Source: Hydractinia symbiolongicarpus (Eukaryota > Cnidaria > Hydrozoa > Anthoathecata > Hydractiniidae). From it: a DNA stretch of 64,000 bases. The notes below the pieces were generated by a model. That model did not search any database, was not told where the DNA came from, and saw only the letters and a list, made by a program, of their open reading frames with translations. Both the position numbers and the translations under genes were made by a program. Every line of letters starts with the position of its first letter. The stretch's first letter is position 1. Location of the stretch: assembly GCF_029227915.1 (NCBI RefSeq), contig NC_079884.1:15686001-15750000 (forward strand), written 5' to 3'. Below are positions 11,324 through 22,514 of this stretch, piece after piece.

Positions 11324-12566
11324 TAGAGAAGTATATACACAGCACATGTATGTAGATGTTTGTTTATTTTAGACTAGTTGATGAGGCCTGTGGAGAAATC
11401 CACTTAGGCAGAAAGACAATGGAAAAATAGGTTGTTTTGAATGTTTTGCTGACGTCAGCAGTGCAGATACAAAAGAAATAATTCAGAAGCTTGTTTTCAC
11501 GCGTTGCCTCTATTGTGTAAAGCTTAAAGTGCTGATCAAGAAAATGTATATGATCATGTGCTTTTGATGAGCGGTTAATGAGATATAAGGGTTTGAAAAT
11601 TTTGCTGACGTCAGCAATGGCCCGTCAAAACCTAAAAAAATTTTTTTATAAATTTATATACCTGCTGCCTTCATCGCAAAAACCTTAAAACGCTGATCAA
11701 GAAAATGTATAGGATCATGTTTGAAAAATCTACTTTTATTTGAATTTGAGAGCGAAACGTCTTTCTTCTAATTTGAATTCTTTTTCTTTAATTTTATTTC
11801 ATTCTCATTTTTTTAATTTCATTATACTTTTGTTATTTATACATAGCTATATTGATTGATTAGGATATATTTGTTGTTAATAAACTTGTTTGTAACGTTA
11901 AATAGTACGTAGCTACCTTCTCACAAACAGGCACCGCGGAACTACGCTTTGCGTAGAAATAACAGGTTCTCGATGATAAGACTACTTTTGTCTTCTGCGA
12001 GTCACCTGGCTTAGTAAGCAAAGTTGCAATTAATCCGTAGTATTTTATGTATATGTTACGTATATTATATAAGTCTATGGAAACTTTTGTAACTATACCT
12101 TTTTTATGCGAAATATACCTACATACATAGATATTAGGGTTTGAAGGTTTTTTGATGACGTCATCAACCCGTTCATTCCGAAACGGATTTGGTGACCCAA
12201 GTTTGGGAAACTTACCCAAATTGGTCAGCGTTTTAAAATCTTTGCGATAAAGGCAACAGGTGGTCCCTAGTTACTCACGCGGTGAAAAATCATTGACGTC
12301 ATCACCTCGTTTCCAAGTTATTTGGCCTCAAAGTTTTAAGTGCAATGCAATGGCTTTACCAATCTTCTTAAACAATTTTTTTTCCTTAAACAAATTGACG
12401 TCAGTCTAAATGCATTGCGCCGGTTACATCAAAGGAAAATAAACACATCCACTTTGCCTGTTACAGATACACAGACAGACACACTCTTCGTATTATTAAA
12501 AGAGATCATTCTTTAACTAATATAATATTGACATATTAACGAGAAATAGTCGCAAGTACTTATTTA
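11324..12566 (+). repeat. Right LTR of the Gypsy element, split by an insertion
   Basis: A purine-rich tract (AGGGAGGGGA, just before 11324) precedes TAGAGAAGTATATACACAGC, matching the left LTR start. The second half, GATCATTCTTTAAC to AGTACTTATTTA, lies at about 12503-12566. The intervening 1.1 kb is a family A insertion. GTAAC follows at 12567-12571. Confidence 0.75.
11373..12502 (+). mobile_element. Family A interspersed repeat, long copy with five TGACGTCA sites
   Basis: The insert begins ACTAGTTG, then a GTGGAGAAATCCAC hairpin-like head, and ends ACAGACAGACACAC ... GTATTATTAAAAG. Related copies lie at 37649-37823 (plus) and 39487-39865 (minus), sharing the ACTAGT start, the TGGAAAAATCCAC head and the GACAGACA...TATTATTA end. 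It carries no coding frame. The palindrome TGACGTCA occurs at 11450, 11606, 12156, 12294 and 12396. I cannot assign it to a named superfamily. Confidence 0.65.
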
Positions 12567-13878
12567 GTAACCATACCCTAACAAAGTAACCTAACATCTT
12601 AAGTCCTATCAAAATACGTGGGTCTAATATAAAAAGGCCGTAAATCAAGTGATATTTGAACTTCAGCATTTAGTTGAACAGTTTTTTATCAGGATTGATG
12701 TAAAGTCATCTAACGACGTTAAGACCCAGTTTGTATTTACAAGAGTATTTAAAATCCGTTTTTCAAATCACATCGTACATTGTTCAAATTTTTGAGTTGA
12801 AGTTTATGATTGAATTTTTTTCGAAACTAGAAACAGGAAAAAATGGTACGATTAGTTTCTATTCTGTTTATTTCCATCGCCAAACTAAATAGAGTGTATT
12901 TTATCTTTTTGTCTATCTGTTATTTTTGACGAATATAGATAGCACCATCTAATTATTTCTGCAAAAGAAGAAATTAATTGAACTCAAATATCGTGATGGA
13001 CAAATGAAAATTATTCAGGTTAAAATAAATTACATCTCATTAAGCACTTTCGATTGGTGTGATTATTTAATGAAAGATGAACAATATATGTATTTGCAGT
13101 AGTTTCTCTGTAATTAAAAAGATTTTATTGTTTTAATTAGTAGTGTTTTTAATTTGTATTTAATTGTGAAGAGAAAAAAAATCCTTTTGCAAATTTACGA
13201 TATGGAATGATAGCTGCTTTTATGAGAAATGCAAATTATTTGTAAATCGTTATATTGTTTTACTGAACGTCGATACAGTAAGATCATTGTTTACACAATC
13301 AGCAATATTGAACAAGTTTTTTTTATTACGAAGTAGTAACATAGGGCCTTAAACAACATTTCCTTTTAAATTAAGCAAAATTATAAACCAAACATATTTT
13401 TTTAAACACGCTATTGTTGTTTTTAGCTTTAGCTAATTTTTAAGTCATCTTATATCAATTTGCTTCAATCTACATCAACATGTTTTTCTATGATTTAAAC
13501 ATGGTAGCCATGAGTAGCGGCGTGTGAGTTCACATGGATTTTTCCACGGCTTTACGACAAGTTTATTAATTATTTCTCAAAATTTAATCCTTTTAGTTAT
13601 AAACACTTTTAAAAGAGTCAACAAGTCAACTGCATTATCAACTTCCGAGCTCTCTGTTAAGTTGCCTTAAAACGCTTTCACACTAACTTTTAATGTTCAA
13701 CCAGCAATAACATCATAATTTGAAATTAAATCAAAACTAAGGCTGAGCTCAGACACACGTGTTTACATGCACGTTTCTTCCGGTCAGGAGTTTATTGCCT
13801 TTGTAACTTCCAATTTGTGTGTAACATGCAGGCGTGCTGTTTGTAACGTATACATCATTTTAACTTTGCAAACAGGTT
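12567..13878. other. Gene-free stretch
   Basis: AT-rich sequence with no open frame of note. A short GGATTTTTCCACGGC near 13537 resembles the family A head but is isolated. Nothing else is supportable. Confidence 0.5.
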
Positions 13879-14332
13879 AGATATAGTCCAGGAGCTCATA
13901 ACAGAACTTTAGGTCCCATTTTCTACAAAAGGTTTGACCCTCTAAATAGGTTGGTAGTATCACGGACAATAAAAATCACATGGTCAGCTGACCCAATTTG
14001 GGGGCGTTTGGGTCCCAGGCCCCTAAAATTACCCTAATTCGAGACTCCTATTTGGTCCCATAATTCTCAAAGCTTAAAAGTTAGTAACGTGTGTCATTAT
14101 ATGAGAGAATCTGAAAAATGATAAAGCTTACCGAAAAATTGGGTCTTAAGACTGGGTCAGACCCCCCTCAAAGACCATATTTAGGACCTTAATTTGTCCC
14201 CATAAGCTACAAACTCCAAATTTTGCACAAACATTCTCTAACATAGTGTAATGTCAGTGGTCATAAAGCTGACCAAAAATTTGGGTCTCTTGGCCTAGTC
14301 AGACCGCGTCTCGCCCCATATCTCTATTTTTA
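13879..14332 (+). repeat. Left terminal inverted repeat
   Basis: Reverse complement of 17062-17514. The two arms differ at only a few positions, such as GACCGCGTCTCG versus GACCAAGTCTCG, so the element is fairly young or the arms have been homogenised. Confidence 0.85.
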
Positions 14333-14611
14333 ATGCGGAGGAGAAGCAATAGAAAAACATTTGTCTTATTTCCAATGTGTTCAGGGCCTTAACTTATTTT
14401 TAGAATTTTTTTAAATAGAATAGAACGTTTTCGTCCAAATACAACAGGAAACCGACATAACAAACCAGACAGTGAAAGAAAAAAGTTAAGAGAAGCAGTT
14501 ATTTTGAAGCAAGTGAAGTAAAAACGTGAACAAATTACCGGGATATTTGCATATTAGACTATCAAATATAGAAAATTAGAAACTTTAGATAAAATGTGAT
14601 AGATAGAAGAT

Positions 14612-17064
14612 ATGACAGGTAAAGATATATGTAATTATATCAAGTTTTTAGTTACTGCATGTTGTAGTCAGTTTCGGATGATAAGTCAAAAAAAGTTTTA
14701 ATAGTCTGTTGTTGAACTGAATTTTTTAAACATATATTTTGTCAATTTTTACTTCATTGATTGAATTTCTCATTTCGTAGAATTTTCGAACAAAGAAATA
14801 TTCAATAAGATCAATGAAAGCGATGGTAAGAGGAAAACATAATTAATTAGAATACATTAATTTAAGATAACCAATAACAAGTTATTATTGTGATATTTTG
14901 CAGATGTTGTAGCTACTGTAGATGACAATTTAAATGCAAATGGAAATACTGACAGTGATGGTAAGTTGAAGATGCTTTAATGTAAATGAGACCTTCTTTG
15001 ATTTACATACTTGTTAGATTATGTTGAAGCCTTGTAAATATTAATTCCTTTGTACATTTTTACGTTCTAATTATATTAACTGATTTTTTACGCTATTTAC
15101 AGAAGAATTACAATATATCTTCATATTAACGTTTTGTTGTTTTGTATATTATATTTAAGTGACATGGCGTATTGTATTTATACAATATATTTAATGTTTT
15201 TGAAATCACTGCTTAATCGGAACACCTAAATTTCCGTAAAACCTTCTTTTCACCACAATTAAAACCGTTTTTGTCAATTTTGTAACTTTTAGAACGATGC
15301 TGTGTGCTGCATGTTGGTGATGGATACAAAGTTGGCAAAATAAATCTCTTCAATACGGAAACCCTGGGAAAGTGCAAATCTATCTTAGTTACACGTAAAA
15401 ATGGAAATCTAAAGTACAAGGATACGCAACTTCCTGGCTTTGTGAATAAAATTCAAGGATTTCATTTAAATTGTTACAAAAGATTTATAGCATTGTCTGA
15501 AACACAGAGAAAAAATCTCCCCAACGATAAGAAAGTATCTAAAGCTGTCCCTTTAACCCGTTCAAAAATTTCCATAACAGTGCAATCATCTTCAACAGGA
15601 GTGTTTTCAAAGATATGTATTTTCTGCATGCGAAAGGAAAAGAAGCACAAAAATTTAAAGCAAAAATTAAATGCAGCATCTACAGAGAATTTTCAAGAAA
15701 ATATAAAAAAGTATGCACGTTGGTTGGAAGATAAGCCTATGTTAGTGCGAATCGGAAATGAAGATTTTGTAAGCAAAGAAATATACTACCATGGAATGTG
15801 CAGGGTCAGTTATCAAAGCAAGGCCGAAAAAACACCATTGGCAATACAAGAGAGGAATGAAAAAGGGATGGAAAGACAAAAACTTGAAACATCCTGGCAT
15901 ACTGCGAGAGGGATTCACTGCAAGGCTTTTGAAGGTGTTTGTGCTTATATTGATGATCACATCCTAAAAGAAAAAGATGTTATCTTACTCAGCGAGATAA
16001 AAAATCAATATCACATGTTACTAGCAGAAATCGGGAATGAAGCATTCGAAGATATTGAATCGTCTTCAGCAAAACTTGAGCAAAAATTATTAAAGCATTA
16101 CAAAGAAAGTATACAAATCATGAAGGGGAAAACAAGACGTGGAAACTTGATATTCTGCAGCACCATTTCCGAAGAAGAAGCTTTCAGGAAAGAGTACTCG
16201 ATGAAGACAAAATTGAAAGCGAAGATTAGAGATGTAGCGTTTGCATTAAGGTCTGCCATAATGGAAATTGAAAAATGCCCTATACCCGATGAAGTGACAT
16301 TTGCAGATATAAAAAAAGGTGAAGTTGAGGCACCAAATGAATTAATTGAATTTTTCAGTTACCTTATTGGTGGTCCTGACCAACGCATAGTAAAGTCAAA
16401 TCAGAAGCAGAGGCGCATAAAAAGTATTGCTGACGATGTCATATTTGCTGCAACATCAGGAAAAAAAAAACCTGCAAAACATTTGCAGCTTGGACTGGCA
16501 GTGAAAAGCATTACAGGAAGCAAAAAAGTGATCGAAATGTTAAATAGACTTGGACACTCTGTTAGCTATAGCATTATCGAAGAACTAGAAACAGAATTAA
16601 CTTTTACATCAACAAAGGCCGGGAATGCCACACCACATGGTATGAAACTAATGTCAAGTCTTGGAACAGGCGTTGCATTCGACAACTTTGACAGATTTGT
16701 TGAAACTTTAAGTGGAAAGGATACCTTGCATGATACTGTTGGGATAGCGTACCAAGTTGTGTCACAAAATAATGACAAATCATTGGAAGAAGATGACGAT
16801 TCTACCCTTGGCAATTCTCAGCTATCTGGAAAGAAAAAACGTAGATCATTTCTGGCTGTAGGATTAGACATAGAGCCGTACAGAAAAAAACCTAAGATGT
16901 TAACAAGAATAATGCTTCCACTAGATGACCAGAGAAGGGCGTCAGAACCCCTTTCATATATCAAAGCACGCATGTACGATACCTTGTGGATGATGGATTT
17001 TTATTTTTCACCCGACACTACACCAATGTGGGTTGGTTTTTTTTACCCTCTAAAAGTTGTTTAA
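14612..17064 (+). CDS. Spliced gene inside the TIR element, 626 aa, unknown function
   Basis: My gene model has exons 14612-14618, 14781-14825, 14904-14960 and 15293-17064. Introns begin GTAAAG, GTAAGA and GTAAGT, end in AG, and are all phase 1. They join MTEFSNKEIF to ESDDVVATVDD and then DSDERCCVLH in a single open frame. The product has two Cys/His modules near the N-terminus (ERCC ... FHLNCYKRF, about residues 38-100; CIFCMRKEKKH ... YHGMCRVSY, about 140-210). A long helical middle follows, then IKSIADDVIFAATSGK and VAFDNFDRFVETLSGKDT (about residue 495). It resembles a family of large uncharacterised invertebrate proteins that I cannot name. Homologues as I remember them run further, so this one may end early, at FFYPLKVV, where the right arm begins. 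No nuclease motif is visible. Confidence 0.75.
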
Positions 17065-17514
17065 AATAGGGATTTGGGGCGAGACTTGGTCTGACTAGGC
17101 CAAGAGACCCAAATTTTTGGTCAGCTTTATGACCACTGACATTACACTATGTTAGAGAATGTTTGTGCAAAATTTGGAGTTTGTAGCTTATGGGGACAAA
17201 TTAAGGTCCTAAATATGGTCTTTGAGGGGGGTCTGACCCAGTCTTAAGACCCAATTTTTCGGTAAGCTTTATCATCTTTCAGATTCTCTCATATAATGAC
17301 ACACGTTACTAACTTTTAAGCTTTGAGAATTATGGGACCAAATAGGAGTCTCGAATTAGGGTAATTTTAGGGGCCTGGGACCCAAACGCCCCCAAATTGG
17401 GTCAGCTGACCATGTGATTTTTATTGTCCGTGATACTACCAACCTATTTAGAGGGTCAAACCTTTTGTAGAAAATGGGACCTAAAGTTCTGTTATGAGCT
17501 CCTGGACAACATCT
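17062..17514 (-). repeat. Right terminal inverted repeat
   Basis: Reverse complement of 13879-14332. Its inner edge overlaps the stop codon of the enclosed gene. Confidence 0.85.
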
Positions 17515-20500
17515 TCAGCTCCATTGCAAGGGTAGGGGTACTGGGAATACAAAACGAGTTTTGATTTTAACTTTGTTGACTGACACGAAAGTCGAGCTAA
17601 TGGCGATGAGAAGGTGGATCCAATGATAGGTAAAACTGACACAAACGTTATCCATAATTTAATCGATATATGAGGACTTAAATTGTTTTTAAACAAATTC
17701 TTTGACATGAAGTAATTTCACACTTTTTGTGACCTACTTAGCAGCTAGCTACTACATTCACGCATATTATTGTATAGGAAGATACTATATATTGCACATA
17801 ACCCCGGTCGAGACTGTCACAAAAAGAAATTTCAATTCTTTTTGGTGGTACTTATTACCTTCTTAAGCTAGTAAAGATAACTGGAAATAAAATAGAAAAT
17901 ATATTGAAAATTAATAATTTAGGGTGGTTTAAATAAATGAAAATATACACTTTGGCTTCACTCAAACAGGGGAGGCCACTTTTACACATTTATAAAGCAT
18001 TCTCGCTGATATCAGTTATAAATAAAAAGTTTTATACCTGCGATTTTGTTGCAAAGCAATTGAAAGGTTAGATTTATAACATATAACATTAACAAAAGTT
18101 TGTAACACCACCTCACTACAGTTAAATATTATAATTTACACCATTAGTTATCCTTAATTATTACAATTTGGCATGCATACTTAGTCATAATTATGGCTGC
18201 TAATTATGCTAAAACAAAGGGCATTAAGGCATGTTCTTTTGAGATGGGAGCTCCCATATGCATGCAAATTAACTTATTGAAGAAAAGGGAATTGCAGTGG
18301 AGTGGTTATTATCACCTAACTCGTGAATTTAACGTGGTTGGACTGTCCAAACTAAATTCTCATAATTTACCATAACCTTAACATGGTAAGTTTAGACAGT
18401 GATGGCTTTGACTCAACAAAACACTGATAAAGTAGTACATCTCAGGACACGATAAAATAGGCCTTACTTACCAATTTTGGGTCAAAATAAAAAAATCTAG
18501 CATATTACTATTTTTTTGTGTGTTAGTATTTATATATGTATGTTTCGAAATCCTTTTTGCTCTTCTCTTTGTATTTTTTAACAAAATTTAATGTTTACGA
18601 GCCGTACAAAATCATACTGTATCTTAAACAACGGCTGTTTGCTAATCATTGAGTAAGTTATTTACTAACTATTTCCTATGATTAATGTGTTTCTTATTTT
18701 GAATTTCAACAGCTATGGCCCGTCTAACGGTAAAAGTTTAAGATGGGCGGAGATGATTTTAAGAACAGACCCCGTTTGGTCTAAAATGCCTTTTTAAATT
18801 AAAGATATTTGCGGGGTAAAAGGTAAACTTTTATAAAAAATACTTTGGCAGCACATTCATGTTGACCTAAACCATCCATCAGTCTGTTATGGTATACTAG
18901 TTTTGTGTACATCCTTGGGTCCTGGTTCAATTATAATTTAGTACTTGCACACATCTCTTTTTATTGTGATGACAAGACAATAATGATTGCTCATCCTCGT
19001 TATAATAATAACAAGATAGCTGTACAGCTATGAAGCTGTGGAGCCAATGTTAAAACAGAACTGGGTTTTTTTTGTTACTCTAGGATACACAAAGCCATTT
19101 CTAATCATCGTCGTATCGCAAGCCAATAAAAAACTCAAGTCCGCTTGCCTAGCATTTGCAACAGGTGATGCTAGACTGATTACTAAATATCGTTTTTTAA
19201 ACCTTCTCACAAATGCAAGACTGAAATATAATGAAATAAAGTTACATCATTTTTTGAGTAAATAAGGTTTCTAATAAAAGTTGTACCAGTAAAAAAATTT
19301 AGGTTGACCACATAGTCACACAGTTAAACCATTTCGCACAACCAGTGTGGAGTGCTTCCAGTAAAACTCTTACGGAGGTCTGCTATAGCAAAAACTATCA
19401 GACGACATTTCACTTAATCTGTTTCCCTATAAAAGTTGCAAAACTAATATTAAACAATGACCAGTCAAGCAGTCAATACAATAAACCACATTGACCATCA
19501 GGATACAGGTATATGTGTTACACATCCAATGAGAATCCCTTTTAGAAATGCTGTTTCAAAAAAAAACACCCATGTAACTTCAGATCAAATAAAATAATAA
19601 ACAGGCTACAGTCTGTCGTATACTATGCAAATTAATTATCTCTCACAGACAAGATTGAATATATATACTGTACACGCTGTTTTTTTTTATAAAAAACTAG
19701 TTTTGGCTACTGAGGCTCAAGTTTCTAATTTATTTCTGATTTTGAGGCTAAAAGTTTCTTAACAGCTCTTAATTTTGACAACATGGAAGTAGATGAGGTT
19801 ACCAACGATGAAAACATTTTTGACCTATTTCTTTACAGTTCAAATGATTTTGTTTGTACATAAGTGATATATACTAGTGCTGTGTTAGTAGTATGAGTAT
19901 TGCTTTCTGATAATTCATATCGCTTTTGGAAATGAAGGGTTGTTTCTTTCTTAATATATAGTTCTAGTTTTGTCTGCTATTTGACCAATTAAAAAAGTGC
20001 TAAGAGCTCGCTGTAATATTTTCTGTAATAGTTTATGGTCTGGAGGAGCTTGAGGTACTGAGCCAAACTAAGTTTCCTAATATTTTCAAATTTTGAGCCT
20101 CGGGTTTCTTGTAAGCGTGTTTCTTATATAAAAAAAGTGTGTATCACAAAAAACAGGTTCTATTTGGGCTTACATTGTAAATACTTTATTCGTAGCATAA
20201 CTAATAAAAAATGAGCTTGAGGAAAAATTAAACAGGCTGACAAAATTGTAGAACCCCTCCTGTTTAGTCACTGAGCAACAAGCTCAATAAATACGTATTT
20301 TATTCAAACTGGTATAGCCGAATTGTCATTTTGTACTGAGGACGCCCAAAAAAGGGATGGCAAGTCTAAAAATATCTGAGCCAACCCTTGTTTCATGGGT
20401 TGAAGGCTAGTCCAATAGAACGTCCTTTCAGACATGGTCTGCAGAAAATTTCTGCAAATCTGAGCAATTTCCCAAGATCTTTTGTGCAAATCGACAGGCA

Positions 20501-20669
20501 AAATAAACATGCAATAATCCATAGATCAACCAGCCTATTACAAACTTTAGTTTTGAGTGCAGGCATTTTTTGATTTGGAAATTAAAATCTAGTTTTTGCA
20601 TGCAGATTAATTTACAACATACATAAGTGAAAAAATGCTACTAGCCTAACAATTTTTTTTATCATCACT
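17515..20669. other. Gene-free stretch
   Basis: AT-rich, with only short random open frames (60-75 codons) lacking motifs or splice context. I see no gene, tRNA or clear repeat. Confidence 0.5.
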
Positions 20670-20672
20670 TAA

Positions 20673-21239
20673 ACAGTCGGGAAGAACTGATAATTAGCCT
20701 TTAAAGGACAGTTAGCCAATACAGGAAATTATACGATACACAGTAAAATTAGTTGCTTATGTGGCTAATTATGCGGTAGAGATCTTATTCCTTCAATTTC
20801 TACACTTTTCTTCGATATCGATCTTCCAATAGTCATCTACCTAGTTTCATAGCATGTTATGCTCCAATAAAAAAGAAAAGATGAACAAGAAACGACTGCG
20901 CTTGAAAGATATATATTCATTTTCAAACTAATACCGGCTAATTAACCTTATAAATATGGACTTGGTACTGCATGGCCTCAGTTCCATATTTATAGTGTAT
21001 ATTATATAATTAGCTGATTCAATTTATGAATGCTATTGAAATGACAACGCTAAGTTTATGGAAAAACATTGAAAAGACGTAGTCCGGCGTGAAAAATATG
21101 GGGAAGGCATACCCAACAATATCGACATATTGAAGAAAATTGTGGAAATTTAGGCAAAAAAGATCTCCACCGTATTATAGTCGTATAAGCATCGACTAAC
21201 TATCTTGTTGCAAGCTAATTATCAGTTCTCCCCGACTGT
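20673..21239. mobile_element. MITE with ~28-bp TIRs and TAA target duplication
   Basis: The ends are inverted copies beginning ACAGTCGGG (left) and ending CCCGACTGT (right); the match continues through AGAACTGATAATTAGC. TAA flanks both sides, the 3-bp duplication typical of PIF/Harbinger elements. The 567-bp interior has no coding frame. It holds a smaller palindrome around 20950-20997 (TATAAATATGGA / TCCATATTTATA). Confidence 0.65.
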
Positions 21240-21242
21240 TAA

Positions 21243-22246
21243 TTTTCTTCTTCTATATAGCTAGTCTGTATTTTATTATCCCGTCAAAACGTAAACATTG
21301 AAACTCTATTGAAACTTTATACCACTGGGATAAAATATTTTACTCTGTTGCTGTGAAGCTAACACTATAAACTATGATGTATGGAAAGATAAAATGCACT
21401 TATAGCTACCAAAGTAAATGAAAAACTTTGCAGAAAAGCACAAAATAGCTGGCCTGCTATATATATACGCCAGTTATAGCCAAGATAATAAAAATGAATA
21501 ATTTTGTACTAAGCCATATATAATTTTAAAACAGGAAAAAAGGATAATTTTGTTATCGGAAACACCGCAGGAAAAAAAAGGAAGAGTTGTTGTGTGATGA
21601 CCGCAAATTTATTTCAAAATAGAAAGTTACAATTTTTGCCATCTTCAAGTATTTACCAATTTAGATAAGCTCCTTTTTTTCTCACTAAAGCCAAGTTTCA
21701 TCTGTAGAAATGTGAAGTAACAAATAATGTAGACCTTTAGGTTGCAAAGCTCAAAAAGATCGTTTAACAAGCCTTTTTAATAAGGAAACAAAAAATCTCT
21801 CTTCGTTTGCAAGATATTCATGTTTAGTAAAAAGTGCCCACCAAAGTTTAACATTATTTGTAGCACGGATTCTTATTTGTTGTCCCAATGTTATAAATGT
21901 AGTACATCCAACACATTTTAAATCAGATCAATCAGACTAGGCATAGGTTTTAGATTGGAGGGTCGAGATTTCTAAGTTATAAACCTTTCTTCGTAGGAAC
22001 TCCACCATGGTTAGCGCTCACTAAGCAACAAGTTTTTAAAGCTTTAACATACCAAATTAGCTAAGATATACCGCAAATTTAATCGCATCGAAAGAGATGA
22101 AAATAGAGCAATGAATTGAATATGAAACCATGGTTGTCTATCTGTCTAACTACACACATGTATCCAACCTTTTTCTCCAAAGTTTACCTAACCTAACTAT
22201 AAAACTTGAAAATTTCATTCAGACATTTTAAAAGGAAACCACCCGC
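21243..22246. other. Gene-free stretch
   Basis: No supportable gene or repeat was seen. The sequence is AT-rich with frequent stops in all frames. Confidence 0.45.
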
Positions 22247-22512
22247 TTATTTTAAATCTGTAAACTGGATATTAGCAATTACTTTTCCTAGGATATTTCC
22301 CAAGATATTATTTTGTTTTTTTAAATCAGAAGTAGCTACAAGACCTCCATCAAATAACACTCGGAGGGTAGTAAAATTGGTTTGAATAGCAGTGGGAAGC
22401 ACATTTTTCTGTTTTGTTTTCAAATTCAAAAAACACACAAATTGTTTTATTTTGTAATTACCAGCTTTTCTTTTTGTTCCTTCAATCGTATTTGTAGCTC
22501 TGTGAGCTGTTC
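22247..22512 (-). CDS. Possible two-exon 3' end of an unrecognised gene
   Basis: On the minus strand a 51-bp open block (22512-22462, EQLTELQIRLKEQKEKL) sits between TTTCCAG and GTAATT. A 162-bp open block (22408-22247) follows after a ...AAAACAG acceptor, beginning KNVLPTAIQTNFTTLRV and ending TDLK with TAA. Both are phase 0 and would join in frame, giving a coiled-coil run then a globular tail. Upstream candidate introns would be only 30-37 bp, which is implausibly short, so the 5' continuation is unclear. It may be a decayed gene or chance. Confidence 0.3.
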
Positions 22513-22514
22513 CT

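Larger units (their letters stand above)
2768..12566 (+). mobile_element. Degenerate Ty3/Gypsy LTR retrotransposon with nested insertions
   Basis: Gag, protease, reverse transcriptase, RNase H and integrase remains follow in the Ty3/Gypsy order on the plus strand. Matching short LTRs (2768-2858 and 11324-12566) bound the element. The 5-bp direct repeat GTAAC lies immediately outside both ends (2763-2767 and 12567-12571), as expected for retroviral-type integration. The body carries many stops and frameshifts, and the catalytic part of RT is missing. Three later insertions interrupt it: a LINE (4628-8961), a SINE (9436-9755) and a family A repeat in the right LTR (11373-12502). Without them it would be about 4 kb. 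The LTRs are about 90 bp, which is short, and do not start TG or end CA, so the exact ends rest on the target duplication. Confidence 0.85.
13879..17514. mobile_element. 3.6-kb element with ~450-bp terminal inverted repeats enclosing a spliced gene
   Basis: The left arm (13879-14332) and right arm (17062-17514) are reverse complements over about 450 bp with few differences. Both start GTCCAGGAGCTCATAACAG, with a weaker AGAT/ATCT match just outside. The arms are rich in GGGTC/GACCC motifs. Between them is a four-exon gene read left to right (14612-17064), whose stop codon lies at the inner edge of the right arm. I could not see a target-site duplication. The layout is like a DNA transposon or a gene-carrying (Pack-MULE-style) element; the superfamily is not determined. 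Confidence 0.8.

Noticed and set aside
13879-17514. LTR retrotransposon
   Set aside because: The long terminal repeats are inverted, not direct, and no RT or integrase is present.
19028-19265. Overlapping 60- and 75-codon frames on both strands
   Set aside because: No motif, splice signal or codon pattern; chance frames in low-stop sequence.
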